Source: Nematopogon swammerdamellus
Taxonomy: Eukaryota > Arthropoda > Insecta > Lepidoptera > Adelidae
Direction: 5' to 3'
NCBI GenBank assembly: GCA_946902875.1
Contig: OX336339.1
Location: 23,901,349-23,965,348 of the forward strand
DNA length: 64,000 nucleotides
The position numbers and the translations under genes were made by a program. Shown piece by piece: positions 20,635-30,248 of this stretch (its first letter is position 1; each line of letters starts with the position of its first letter). The notes beneath the pieces are model-generated. The model made no database searches, was not told the DNA's origin, and was given only the letters and a program-made list of their open reading frames with translations.

Positions 20635-21063
20635 TATTTTTTTTTTATAGAAACTTGACACGGTTGGCTACATCACCTACAACATCCGTGATGTCAGCCC
20701 ATAACACCGGGTTAACTAGGTGCCATGTCAGTGCTTCCCTTCATTTCGCGCCGGCTACACTGAACTGGACGGAAAACACGAACTATTTACATAGCCGTTT
20801 CGACCGACGTTTCGCTCAGTGCGGTGGTACCAACCCGGCCGGGATAAACCCTACCACCTAGTAAGGTAGGAAGGGAAGGGACCTACAGTTTAACGTGGAA
20901 TCCGAACCACGGTCAGCCTCCAACAGTCGGGCGGTCATCCATCCAATAACTGACCGCACCATTAAGCTGCCGAGGCTGACGATCCCTTAGTCGACTTTTA
21001 CGACATGCGACGGGGAGAGACGCAGTGGGGCTATTCTTTTTAAGTACCGACCCCACACGGTAC
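20635..21063 (-). mobile_element. SINE family 1, longest type (M head + tRNA/5S head + body)
   Basis: On the minus strand: ccgtgtggggtcggtactta (M), then the tRNA/5S head at 20893-20980 (A box gcagcttaatgg degenerate, 5S-like ggtcagttattggatggatg, B box gtggttcggattcc), body, and the gtgtcaagtttctataaaaa tail. It shows that M and tRNA/5S modules can sit in series. Confidence 0.8.
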
Positions 21064-21355
21064 AAAAACACGGTACTTACTCGCTATCAATGGATCCGAG
21101 TCTAATGTCAGTTTTCTCTGTTTATTTTATTTGTGCATATAAATGTACTTGTATGTATTTATATATTTTTATCTATTTATTTTATTTATTTATTATATTC
21201 ATGTTGTATAATTTGTTGAAATTGTAAATCTACATCATTCTTATTTAATTTTATTCTCTCCCACTCCACACTCATTCATGATAACCCAAAGGTTAGCTGG
21301 AGGAAGGTTAGTTGGTAAACTGTGCAATAAACTTACTCGTATTTTGATTTGATTA
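21064..21355 (+). mobile_element. LINE 3' UTR and 3' terminus
   Basis: ataacccaaaggttagctgg and gtgcaataaacttactcgta end in ttttgatttgatt. The cccaaaggttag block matches the 3' UTR at about 8618, so this is the likely continuation of the LINE coding end at 19262-19388. Confidence 0.55.
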
Positions 21356-21423
21356 GAAGTCTGGCCATATTTAGTTCCCTGATTAGACCATTATTTAGTG
21401 GGATCAAACGTGTGTGTGTAGTG

Positions 21424-22044
21424 CACAGAGCATCAAATACCTACCGCGCGCGCCCCCTACTAGAGGCGCCCTAAGCGATAATATTTGAAACCCAAAAACT
21501 ACACGCAGTGCTGCTAGCGCTTCGTATTGTGCTGTCGCTGTGTGACAGGCCGCTTATGCTTACATTTTAAAAGAATTAAAAGAAAATGTGGCATTCGAAA
21601 CATAGCACGCGTGTTCATGCTCATTCAAATATTTTTCAAACTTCAAGTTTGTTTTCCATAGCGATGGGGTTGGTTGTAAAAGTAGAGGATTGACTTTTGA
21701 GCTAGGACCGAAAGTATTCCAACGATATTCGCTTGATGTTATATTTTTACACCTAAGTGAGAAGAATAAAGTATTGGGCGGCGAAAGAGTCGTTTGATTG
21801 AAGAGTTTCTCCGTGAAAGAGCGGCAGGCGAAAGCATGCCAGTTCAGTATGTGTGTGTGTGTGTGCTAGTATCGACACTACACACGAAGAGGAGCAAGTT
21901 AGGCACACGCACAAAACAAATGCACACGCACAACACACATATGTAAGTCATAGGCCACGCCCACAGGCTTCAACGGCGTTGTAGCGAAATCGGGCTCAGG
22001 AGGCGCCTCTAGGAGGGGCGGGCGCGCGCATTTGATGCTCTGTG
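21424..22044. mobile_element. TIR element (621 bp), hAT-like candidate
   Basis: cacagagcatcaaat at 21424 pairs with atttgatgctctgtg ending at 22044; similarity continues for about 45 bp through gcgcgcgcc and agaggcgcc. Flanks gtgtagtg and gtgtggtg differ at one of 8 positions but are low complexity. The interior holds a GT run and the donor of a 140 bp duplication. No transposase. Confidence 0.6.
21832..21971 (+). repeat. 140 bp segment A, duplicated at 23526-23665
   Basis: Starts aagcatgccagttcagtatg and ends acgcccacaggcttc. The two copies differ at a single position (t at 21944 versus c), so the copying is very recent. Confidence 0.9.
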
Positions 22045-22465
22045 GTGTGGTGAGTGTCAATGCAGTGTTAGTGTTGTGTAATCTAGTGCGGTGTAGTGTT
22101 TTGTTTAGTTTATTCAAATATAGTTAGCACCAAACTGTCTTGATATTATTTTGTTATCATGCTTTTGCCGTAAAATAAAATTCAACAGAATCAGCTCACT
22201 TGTTGACGAGAAAATGCCAAAAGTAAAAGCAAAAAAGTAAAGCTGAAAAAAAGTCCATTAACATAACAAATAAAGACATTTGTCGGGGCCGCCGAATCTC
22301 TGTGAAAACACATACAAATGTTACAGCGATAAAAGAGCTCACTGAACATAATTTCGGCTATAAACAAGTTCTGAGGACGCAGATAGAGGCGCGGATCGCC
22401 GGAAATGTATCAGACGCTCGTAAAAACCATTTTAGTGTGGCGCAAATTTCCAGGCATAAAATAGG
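22045..22465. other. No feature recognised
   Basis: AT-rich; no repeat or frame of note. Confidence 0.3.
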
Positions 22466-22766
22466 AAAAAAAACGGCCAAGTGCGAGTCGGCCTCGCGCA
22501 CCGAGCGGTTTCCGCACCACAAAAAAAAAACGTTGAAAAAAACACGTTTCTTGTATGGGAACCCCCTTAATTTTTTACTTTTTCTATTTTTTATTATTTT
22601 TATATCCGCCATAATAACACATATTCTGTGAAAATTTCAACGGGGTACCTATTACGGTTCAAGGGATACATCCCTCGGACAGACGGACGGACGGACGGAC
22701 AGACAGACAGACAGACGGCGTAGGCTTAGTAATAGGTTTCCGTACGGGATACGGAAACCTAAAAAA
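22466..22766 (+). repeat. Family B repeat
   Basis: aaaacggccaagtgcgagtc start, (GACGGACG)n at 22680-22715, ggatacggaaacctaaaaaa end. Close in structure to 17876-18206. Confidence 0.8.
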
Positions 22767-23187
22767 AGATAGAATACAATGACAGGAAGATCGATAACAA
22801 TTACTTTTTAACGTTTGAATTATAGTATCAAGCATAAACCAGTAGGTTGTACCTATGGTATGTTTGTTACAAACATTGTTGAACTGATATAAACTTGTTT
22901 AGTGGTATTTTATTCGATGAAAGAACTGGAGGCGCCTTCCGACGAAGTAAACATGGTCGTAGAAAATGTTTTGGGCGGAAACATCACTCAATAGATCGAA
23001 TGATTCTCTGGGGGAATAATTAAAGCCCTCTTTGGGTATTGCTGTAGATATAGTAGAAATCCTCGAAATCCACCCGAAGGTCATATCATCAATGACTCAT
23101 TGTTGCCGGTAAGATTAAACATGTGATATTGGTCCATAAGTCCACCACAGGAAAGTTCAGTTTGGCATAAATAAAAAATATCCCCCT

Positions 23188-24000
23188 GCAGACCAGCAAT
23201 ACCAGAGAACAAATAATACATTGCATTCTCTTATGACCTTTGGCTGGATTCCGAGGATTTCTCTTGTACGCACAAACTAAAATACTCACACATACATACG
23301 TATGTACACACCACACGCTGTATTCCGACAATCTGAACGATGAACGAATTCTGAACGATGAATGTAGCATTTTACAACTCAACAGGTAACTCCAGAGGAG
23401 TTTAAATCATTTTATAAAAACCGGCACGGAGCTTTCCGTACCACCAAAAATAAACAAAAGTTTTTCATACAAAATAGAAAATAGCTTTTGCTTTTCAAAC
23501 GAAAGTCAAAAAAATAAAATCGCACAAGCATGCCAGTTCAGTATGTGTGTGTGTGTGTGCTAGTATCGACACTACACACGAAGAGGAGCAAGTTAGGCAC
23601 ACGCACAAAACAAATGCACACGCACAACACACATATGCAAGTCATAGGCCACGCCCACAGGCTTCCAGGCAGACCAGCAATACCAGAGAACAAATAATAC
23701 ATTGCATTCTCTTATGACCTTTGGCTGGATTCCGAGGATTTCTCTTGTACGCACAAACTAAAATACTCACACATACATACGTATGTACACACCACACGCT
23801 GTATTCCGACAATCTGAACGATGAACGAATTCTGAACGATGAATGTAGCATTTTACAACTCAACAGGCAACTCCAGAGGAGTTTAAATAATTTTATAAAA
23901 ACCGACACGGAGGTTTTTGTACCACCAAAAATAAACAAAAGATTTTCATACAAAATAAACAATAGCTTTTGCTTTTCAAACGAAAGTAAAAAAAATAAAA
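23188..24000 (+). repeat. Duplicated block B (332 bp) interrupted by segment A'
   Basis: Copy 1 is 23188-23519, copy 2 is 23669-24000, both starting gcagaccagcaataccagag. Between them sits A' (23526-23665), copied from 21832. The first ~190 bp of the two B copies is nearly identical; the last third has about ten differences. The shared frame that reads through both copies is a by-product and has no protein motif. Confidence 0.9.
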
Positions 24001-24680
24001 GCTTACAAGTACACAACATTTAAATTTTTTCATACAAAATAAAAAATCAAAACAATTAATATCTAGATAAGTATTGGGTTTATAAAATAAAAAGAATTAC
24101 GTATTCGCCTCGAAATACTTTGACGAAATTGCTGGTGTAAAGTCAACGCGAATTCTTTAGACCTATTGTGCCTATACCCTGTATGAGTACATGCAAGCAT
24201 CTGTATTTTTCAACAATCAGATATATAAATTTGCAATAAACATGAAATATTCATGGCTTAAATGCGGTGCTCAACCCTATAAAGCGACACATATAAGTAT
24301 CTTTAATGTAAAGCGAAGATTACAAGACATTTCGGCACTTCATAGTAGCGGAAAGCGGGACTGCGCAAAAATCCGCAACCACATTTCACACCCTCGCCCT
24401 CGACGCGAATTTGTTAAAATATTTCCCCGTATTCGTGAAATTTTACGAATAGTTTGCGCAACAAGTAACGTCGGTCGTCGGCTGAATGCCTGACTTGATT
24501 CGCCCAGGGCCGTAGCGATTGTTTTCGTCGCGGGGACTTGAAAAGTCCGTCCAACTGCCTTCCATCCCCGCTAGGCGTATGTCGACTTCGTTAATTCGTG
24601 GAGTTAATAAATATGTAAATAGTAGGTACCTATATTTAATTTATCCTTACTTATCTGGTATATATAACTCCTGTGTAACG
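24001..24680. other. No gene recognised
   Basis: A 100-codon plus frame at 24191-24493 has no motif or compositional bias that I would trust. No repeat seen. Confidence 0.3.
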
Positions 24681-24850
24681 TATGGGGTCTGTACTTAAAT
24701 ATAATAGACCCACTGCATCTCTCCTCGTGGATGTAGTAAAATGCGACTTAGGAATAATGACAAGATGGCGTGCTAAATGGCGACAAGCTGGCCACCTTTC
24801 AGCTTGGTACGGTCCGTCCACCGAGTCATAGAGTTCCCCTTTTTAGGGTT
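24680..24850 (+). mobile_element. M element, decayed
   Basis: gacccactgcatctctcctc, then a degenerate gtagtaaaatgcgacttagg and tggcgtgctaaatggcgaca follow the order seen at 3113-3478 and 61425-61745. About a quarter of positions appear changed. Confidence 0.5.
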
Positions 24851-24984
24851 CTTTAGGTATTTAGGTTTTATGCAAAAAAAGTATGGAATGTGCGGAGTCA
24901 CAGAAGTATATGAACTGTAGCAATAAAGGTGGTACTGGGGCTAAAATATAATCCTTACCTTTAATAAAATCCAACGCCTGCTTT

Positions 24985-25164
24985 CTCTCTGTCTGTCTGT
25001 CCGCATATTACTGTAGAACCACTGAAGTGATTTTAATAAAAAAAAATCTACGGATAGCTTGATTCTTCCCATCAACTATAGGCTACTTATTATCACGCTA
25101 AATGACTTATGAGGTTAGCAGAGAAGTCAAATATGAGAGCGGGTGGAGCCGCAGGCACAGCTAG
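24985..25164 (+). mobile_element. Helitron-like 3' end
   Basis: Ends gagcgggtggagccgcaggc then acagCTAG|T, the same logic as H1 but with a different body (ctgtagaaccactgaagtga, caactataggctacttatta). Confidence 0.5.
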
Positions 25165-25667
25165 TATTTTATAAATTCTAATATGCTAGCTTGTTTTTCT
25201 TCTTTTTTCTTAGGTTTTTTTAAGCAGTCGGGTTTTTCGTTTTAATTTTAATAATCTTTTTTGGTGAATAATATTTGAGTTTGGCTATATTATGTACTAT
25301 AGGATGCATCAAGAGGATATCTTGTCGCCCCCGTAGATCACGCCTGTGGCACCGACCGCGCCCCCCCTTCCTACGCTTCTGGATTCACCCAACCTCTACA
25401 TGAGCAGCGGTCGTCGGGTTCGTGTCGCACTGAGCACGCACAGCTATGACTTTGTGTCACGCAAAACTTCAGTCCCTCAGCCCTTTGTCACAAAGACCGG
25501 CCGGAGTGTCTGTTTAGGAACTTGGTCGGACACAAGAAAGCGCACAGACAAAACTGGAATAACCTTCAACTGGACGTTCGCAGATAGATTCGTTGAGTGA
25601 AATACACGCTTTTACTATATATAGTAAAATCGTGTCTGACAAATGTACCTATATATAGGTACATTTA
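25165..25667. other. No gene recognised; two adjacent small palindromes
   Basis: Perfect palindromes ttttactatatatagtaaaa (25610-25629) and aaatgtacctatatatagg... (25641-25666) stand side by side just before the next SINE. An 84-codon plus frame at 25346-25600 is unrecognised. Confidence 0.4.
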
Positions 25668-26050
25668 TCAGCCTCGATAGCTCAGTGGTACAGACAGTCG
25701 ACTGTCGCTATTGATGGTTAAGCAACGCTGGGCGCGGTCAGTACTTGGATGGGTGACCGCTCGACCGTTGGAGGCTGACCGTGGTTTGGATTCCACGTAA
25801 AACTGTAGGTCCCTTCCTTTCTTACCTTACTAGGTGGTAGGGTTCAACCCGCCCGGGTTGATACCACCGCACTGAATGAAACGTCAGTCGAAACGGCTAT
25901 GTAAATAGTTTGTGTTTTCCGTCCAGTTCAGTGTAGCCGGCACGACCGAAGGGAAGCACTGACATGGCACCTAATTCACCCGGTGTTAGCGGCTGACATT
26001 ACGGATGTTGTAGATGATGTAGCCAACCGTGTCAGTTTCCATAAAAAAAA
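25668..26050 (+). mobile_element. SINE family 1 with the clearest 5S-like head
   Basis: A box gatagctcagtggt. Then ttaagcaacgctgggcgcgg followed by tcagtacttggatgggtgac, which matches the 3' half of 5S rRNA over about 45 bases. Then the B box gtggtttggattcc, complete body and gtgtcagtttccataaaaaa. Confidence 0.85.
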
Positions 26051-26180
26051 ACACATAACGTCTGTTACCCTGTGGGGTAGGCAGAAACGACGGATCTCCT
26101 CGTGCCACGATCCTGATACACCTCTACCGGCTCTACCACTCTCACAATGTTTTCCACAAATTCTGTAGTCAGTCTCTGTT
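26045..26180 (-). pseudogene. Non-LTR C-terminal remnant, same family as 1643-1894
   Basis: The minus strand carries gaggtgtatcaggatcgtgg and tttctgcctaccccacaggg, equivalent to QDRGTWRSVVSAYPTG at 1643-1894 but frameshifted and 5'-truncated. Confidence 0.6.
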
Positions 26181-26850
26181 TGTTCCAATCCGCCAGATAC
26201 AGACTTTTTCTACTGATCTTTCCTTGTTATTTCCTAAATTTTTTTAGCAGTCGGGTTCTATTAATTTTTTTAGTAAAATTTTTTTTAATTGTCTTCTCGT
26301 GCTCTTGACTTGACTGCAATATCATTATTGCAGTCGATGGGGCTATTTTGAATTTTCCAATTTTTTTATAGGCTTTTAAAATAAATAAATTTTAGCACCT
26401 CATATATTAATCCATCAAAACCGTTTAGGTTACAGCAGCGCGTGACATAGAAATAGACATACACTCGAAAAACATTACCCTCCTTTTTGCTTCGTGCAGT
26501 CGGGTAAAAAGATGTTTCCCTTCTCTTTTCGGGTAAACACTCGAAAAATACGACCGTGCAGAATTTTATTTGATGCGGTTTCTGAAATTGCAGCACATCC
26601 ATTTGACATTCGCACCACAGATTTATTGCCATCTTTCCTATATGTCTATGTGAATGCTCCAACAATTGCATCTTTATAAGAGCAGTTTTAAGGCATAAAT
26701 TTCAATACAATTCAAATGTCAAATTTTAAAACAAAACTTGTGCCAGAGAACGACGCAAAAGCGTTTTTAGTTTTTGCGAATATTCCGAGTGCGACACGAG
26801 AAGTAGATTTATGTCTGCATGCTGTCGTACCTATGTAGGAACAGGTAGGA
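26181..26850. other. No gene recognised
   Basis: A 101-codon minus frame (26366-26671) shows no known motif. No repeats shared with the window. Confidence 0.3.
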
Positions 26851-26867
26851 GTTATATTACGTGTGAC

Positions 26868-27323
26868 TAGGGCTGCCATCTCTTAAATCATTAAACTAGC
26901 ACAAAAATAAGTTAAACTCCGGATTTTCAATATTAAAAAAACGGACAACCAGAAATTAATTAGAGAATTAATCTATTATTAATTAGAGAATTGTATTTAG
27001 ATTTTTAAAGTAAAACACATGAAATGTTAAGAAAGAAAGTTTTATTCATACGTCACAACACAAACAAGTCATCATAGTACAAACAAATCAATATATCTTT
27101 TAGGACCCGCCGCCCGCCGCCCCCCGCCCGTCTGCCCCGCCACCTTCCTTCCCCCAAAGCGTGCGCGTGCCTAGCAATAGCTCTGTATGGCGGGAATAGA
27201 AATATTGCAGTATTACCGGACGGGAAACTTTAAAACCGGACCAAACCTGGTCATATTTTTTTACCGGGCAGTGGCTTCGAAAACCGGACTGTTAGGGTCA
27301 AAACCGGACATATGGCAACCCTA
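26868..27323. mobile_element. TIR element (456 bp) with a perfect 17 bp flanking duplication
   Basis: Ends TAGGGCTGCCAT and ATGGCAACCCTA. The sequence gttatattacgtgtgac occurs immediately outside both ends (26851-26867, 27324-27340). Internal ccggac motifs and an aaaccggactgttagggtc block link it to 11541-12163. A GC-rich patch lies at 27105-27180. No coding frame. Confidence 0.75.
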
Positions 27324-27340
27324 GTTATATTACGTGTGAC

Positions 27341-28637
27341 CCGCTGTGAGTGCGAAGCGATGTTGGAAAGATTTTCAACTGCAATATTTATGAGGTTTAG
27401 GGGCTTGCCGAGTAGCCACGCTGGGCCGGGGAGGTGTCGCTAGCTCGCCACACGCAATCCAAGCCTGACCGAATTTACTCTAGGTCAGATCCCAAAACAA
27501 TAGGTGCAGAATAAATCTCGTGAATCATTGATGCAGGTCTCTTTCGAAAAACCTACTGCAACACTCCTAAGCGTGCAGGAATAATATAAATTTGCAACGT
27601 AGACTTAATATTTCAAGTAATATCGTTAATAATAGATAAAATCTGTGCGTGGAAGTATTATATTTGATATGCAGCGAGCCTAAGTCAAGAAATCCTACCA
27701 AGAAAAAAAGTGACCGTTAAAAAATGCGACACGTAGTATTCGTTCCAAGAAATTCATGTTACCGGTGAGCCAAGAGTGAAGAAAACACATTTCATGAGAC
27801 GCTCACGGCTACTGCAAGATACTTATGACAAGGAAGTAGCGGAATACTGCAAGATTTGATGTAATCAGCTGGGACCTAACCTACAACGCGTGACATACAT
27901 TTGGAGGGTTCTCTGGACAAAGGCGCTTGCAGAAGTAAATAAGCTGACCCGGAAGTGTTCTTCCCCGAAGGCGTGAGTAACGTGATATTTATTTAAGATA
28001 TAATGCGACATACCTACATAAAATTTTATGAAATAACCTAACTTTTATAGATACACCTATTGTACTACGGCACAGATTGGCTCGACCTTGCTCGGGGCAT
28101 ATCGCGGTACCTCCGGGCACCGTAGGCGATTAGCCCACGACGCGAGGGACAGGTAGCTATATTTTAGAGTCCTTCACACCTGTTGCAGGTACAGCTATAT
28201 ACCTGCCCGTAGATCTACGCGACAAAGAGCCGATCGCCAAGCCAAATAATATATGCATGATTAGCTAGTTAACTTAGTCTACACACTCTCACCGATTCGT
28301 ACACTGTTAGGTATATTATGTTTTACTTTTAAAATTGTTATATTATTATTTCATTAAGTACATTAGAAAATTATAACAATTGACTATAAGTATAGATATA
28401 TAAGTACGTACTTAGTGGAATATTAACTGTAAAAATAGTGCACACATAGTGGTACATATCACAGGATATTGTTGTTTATTATATGTGACACTTTTATTTG
28501 TATGTGCTGAATATATAGAATTCTACAAGGATAAGTAGTACTACATAAATATTATATACATATAAACATACTGACTACTACTGACATACTTGTGTTACTT
28601 GCTCTGGTTCCTGCTAACCGAGTTGACCTTCTTTTTC
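27341..28637 (+). other. Region upstream of LINE ORF1, part likely 5' UTR
   Basis: No frame or shared repeat. Part of it should be the 5' UTR of the retrotransposon that follows, but I see no target duplication or sequence that fixes its left end. AT-rich from 28310 onward. Confidence 0.35.
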
Positions 28638-30248
28638 ATGCGCACACGGAGCGGCGCACGGGCTGCAATGGCCAGCGAGAGCGACGAGCGCCTGCAGAGC
28701 CTGCTACAGCAGACGGATGAGCTGCGTGAGCTGAACGAGCGCCTCCTCACCGAGCAGGACGACAACTCGGCCGCGTTTGAGAACGTCTTGGCCGACAATG
28801 CTCGGCTCAAAGCGTTGCTCGCCAAGAAGGAGAGGTGCCTCGCGGAGCTCCAGGAGAGTGAGGAGAAGTGCATGGACATGATCTACTGGTACGAGAATAA
28901 CCAGAAGGAGTTTGAGAAAGTCCTGGACTCCAACAACGCACTGCACAAGGAGTTGCTGGAGGTGCGGAGCAACAAGGACAGCAGCTGCTTGTACTCCTAC
29001 GACGGGACCGCAGAGGAATTGCGCGAGGTGAGGGACCAGCTGAACATTGAGAGGAAGCAGAACGTCGCGCTGCGGAAAGACGTAGCGGAGAAGAACTCAG
29101 TCACCCGCGACCAGTCACTGAGATTGACGGAGCTGGAAGCAGCCGTTCGCTGCAGCGCGAGCGCACACTCCACGACACCCCGGCGAGCTCGTTGCCCCTC
29201 CCCCTGCCCCGCCGTAGAATGCGTCGTTATTCTCGACACCCCAGTGGATCGGCAAACTGTGTCTCCACAGGAGTCCCCGCGGCACACCCCCCCTTCTACA
29301 GAGCCACTTCTTTCCCCCATCCCCCCCACTGCCATGCGATCAAGCGAGCCACCTGCAGCGGCAAGTACCAGCTCTGCCGCCGCCACACCGCCTCCTTCCA
29401 GGATAGCACACAGCGTGGAGACCACTACGTCAGGTGGGAAGTCTTCCAAGAAGAGAAAGGGAAAGGGAAAGAAGAAGACAGCGGCCAAGGAACCCCGTTC
29501 AGCTGTTGGTAAAGGAAAAGGTCGACATGGGAAGCAACCGGTCCCCCGTGTCTGCGTTACCGAGCCGGAAATACCGACAGCACCACTTCCCCGGACCACC
29601 ACCACCGTGCCGACCCCCCCGCCAACCCTCGTCCACTCCAGCTGCGCGAAGCCGGCCAGAAGGATCGTGATACTCGGTGATGAGCTCGCACTCAACATGG
29701 GTCGCACATTCCACGAGTCGCGACAGTCGTCGGACACCGTCTCGACCACGTGCAAGCCAGCGGCGAGCATCACTGACATTATTAAGGACCTTCCGAGACA
29801 AGTGAGCAAGCTGGACGAGAAAGATATAGTTATCTTCTTGGTAGGCGGCGCGGAAACTAACACAGACACAGTAGCTTACCACAGCTGTGTGAAGTATGCA
29901 GTCGAGATCTGTAATGCGGCAAAGGTAACAATATTCATCAGCTCGCTACTATATGTGCCGACTCGACTGCATGATTCGCACAGAATCAATACTGCCGCAC
30001 ACAGGAGCAACCATCTAGTGTATATGTTGACCAGGAGCGTTCCTAACACCATCTATATCGATGTGAATGGGCTGGGAAAGTCATGCTATGCACTGGATGG
30101 CCGTATTAATAGCATGCGCCGAAAACTAATCCATTCAAATGTACAGAACTGTAATCTTAGTATGAAAAAATCAAATCTACACTTTGTAGAATTAGTAAAT
30201 AGTAATCCTAAAGATAAGCCAATAGAATCAAACTCTTTTTTATGTTAA
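28638..30248 (+). CDS. LINE ORF1 protein: coiled coil, basic linker, SGNH-like domain
   Basis: About 536 residues from the ATG at 28638 (MRTRSGARAAMASE); an earlier in-frame ATG at 28590 would add a hydrophobic leader and is less likely, and the ATG at 28668 is a third option. Numbering from 28590: heptad-like coiled coil 30-185, Pro/Ser/Thr-rich 190-280, lysine-rich KSSKKRKGKGKKK about 285-297, second Pro-rich part to 350, then RRIVILGDELALNMG (358-371), DIVIFLVGGAETN (412-424) and a helical C-terminus. The last part resembles the esterase domain of CR1-type ORF1 proteins, but the GDS serine is Glu. Expected role: RNA binding and particle assembly. GC content falls abruptly towards the 3' end. 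Confidence 0.8.
   Translation: MRTRSGARAAMASESDERLQSLLQQTDELRELNERLLTEQDDNSAAFENVLADNARLKALLAKKERCLAELQESEEKCMDMIYWYENNQKEFEKVLDSNNALHKELLEVRSNKDSSCLYSYDGTAEELREVRDQLNIERKQNVALRKDVAEKNSVTRDQSLRLTELEAAVRCSASAHSTTPRRARCPSPCPAVECVVILDTPVDRQTVSPQESPRHTPPSTEPLLSPIPPTAMRSSEPPAAASTSSAAATPPPSRIAHSVETTTSGGKSSKKRKGKGKKKTAAKEPRSAVGKGKGRHGKQPVPRVCVTEPEIPTAPLPRTTTTVPTPPPTLVHSSCAKPARRIVILGDELALNMGRTFHESRQSSDTVSTTCKPAASITDIIKDLPRQVSKLDEKDIVIFLVGGAETNTDTVAYHSCVKYAVEICNAAKVTIFISSLLYVPTRLHDSHRINTAAHRSNHLVYMLTRSVPNTIYIDVNGLGKSCYALDGRINSMRRKLIHSNVQNCNLSMKKSNLHFVELVNSNPKDKPIESNSFLC

Noticed and set aside
23642..24019. 125-codon minus-strand frame sharing a 60-residue stretch with the frame at 23089-23382
   Set aside because: The similarity is explained by the 332 bp DNA duplication; the residues show no domain and lie over microsatellite-like sequence.
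28997..29869. 290-codon minus-strand frame opposite LINE ORF1
   Set aside because: Mirror of the GC-rich ORF1 coding strand; no protein motif.
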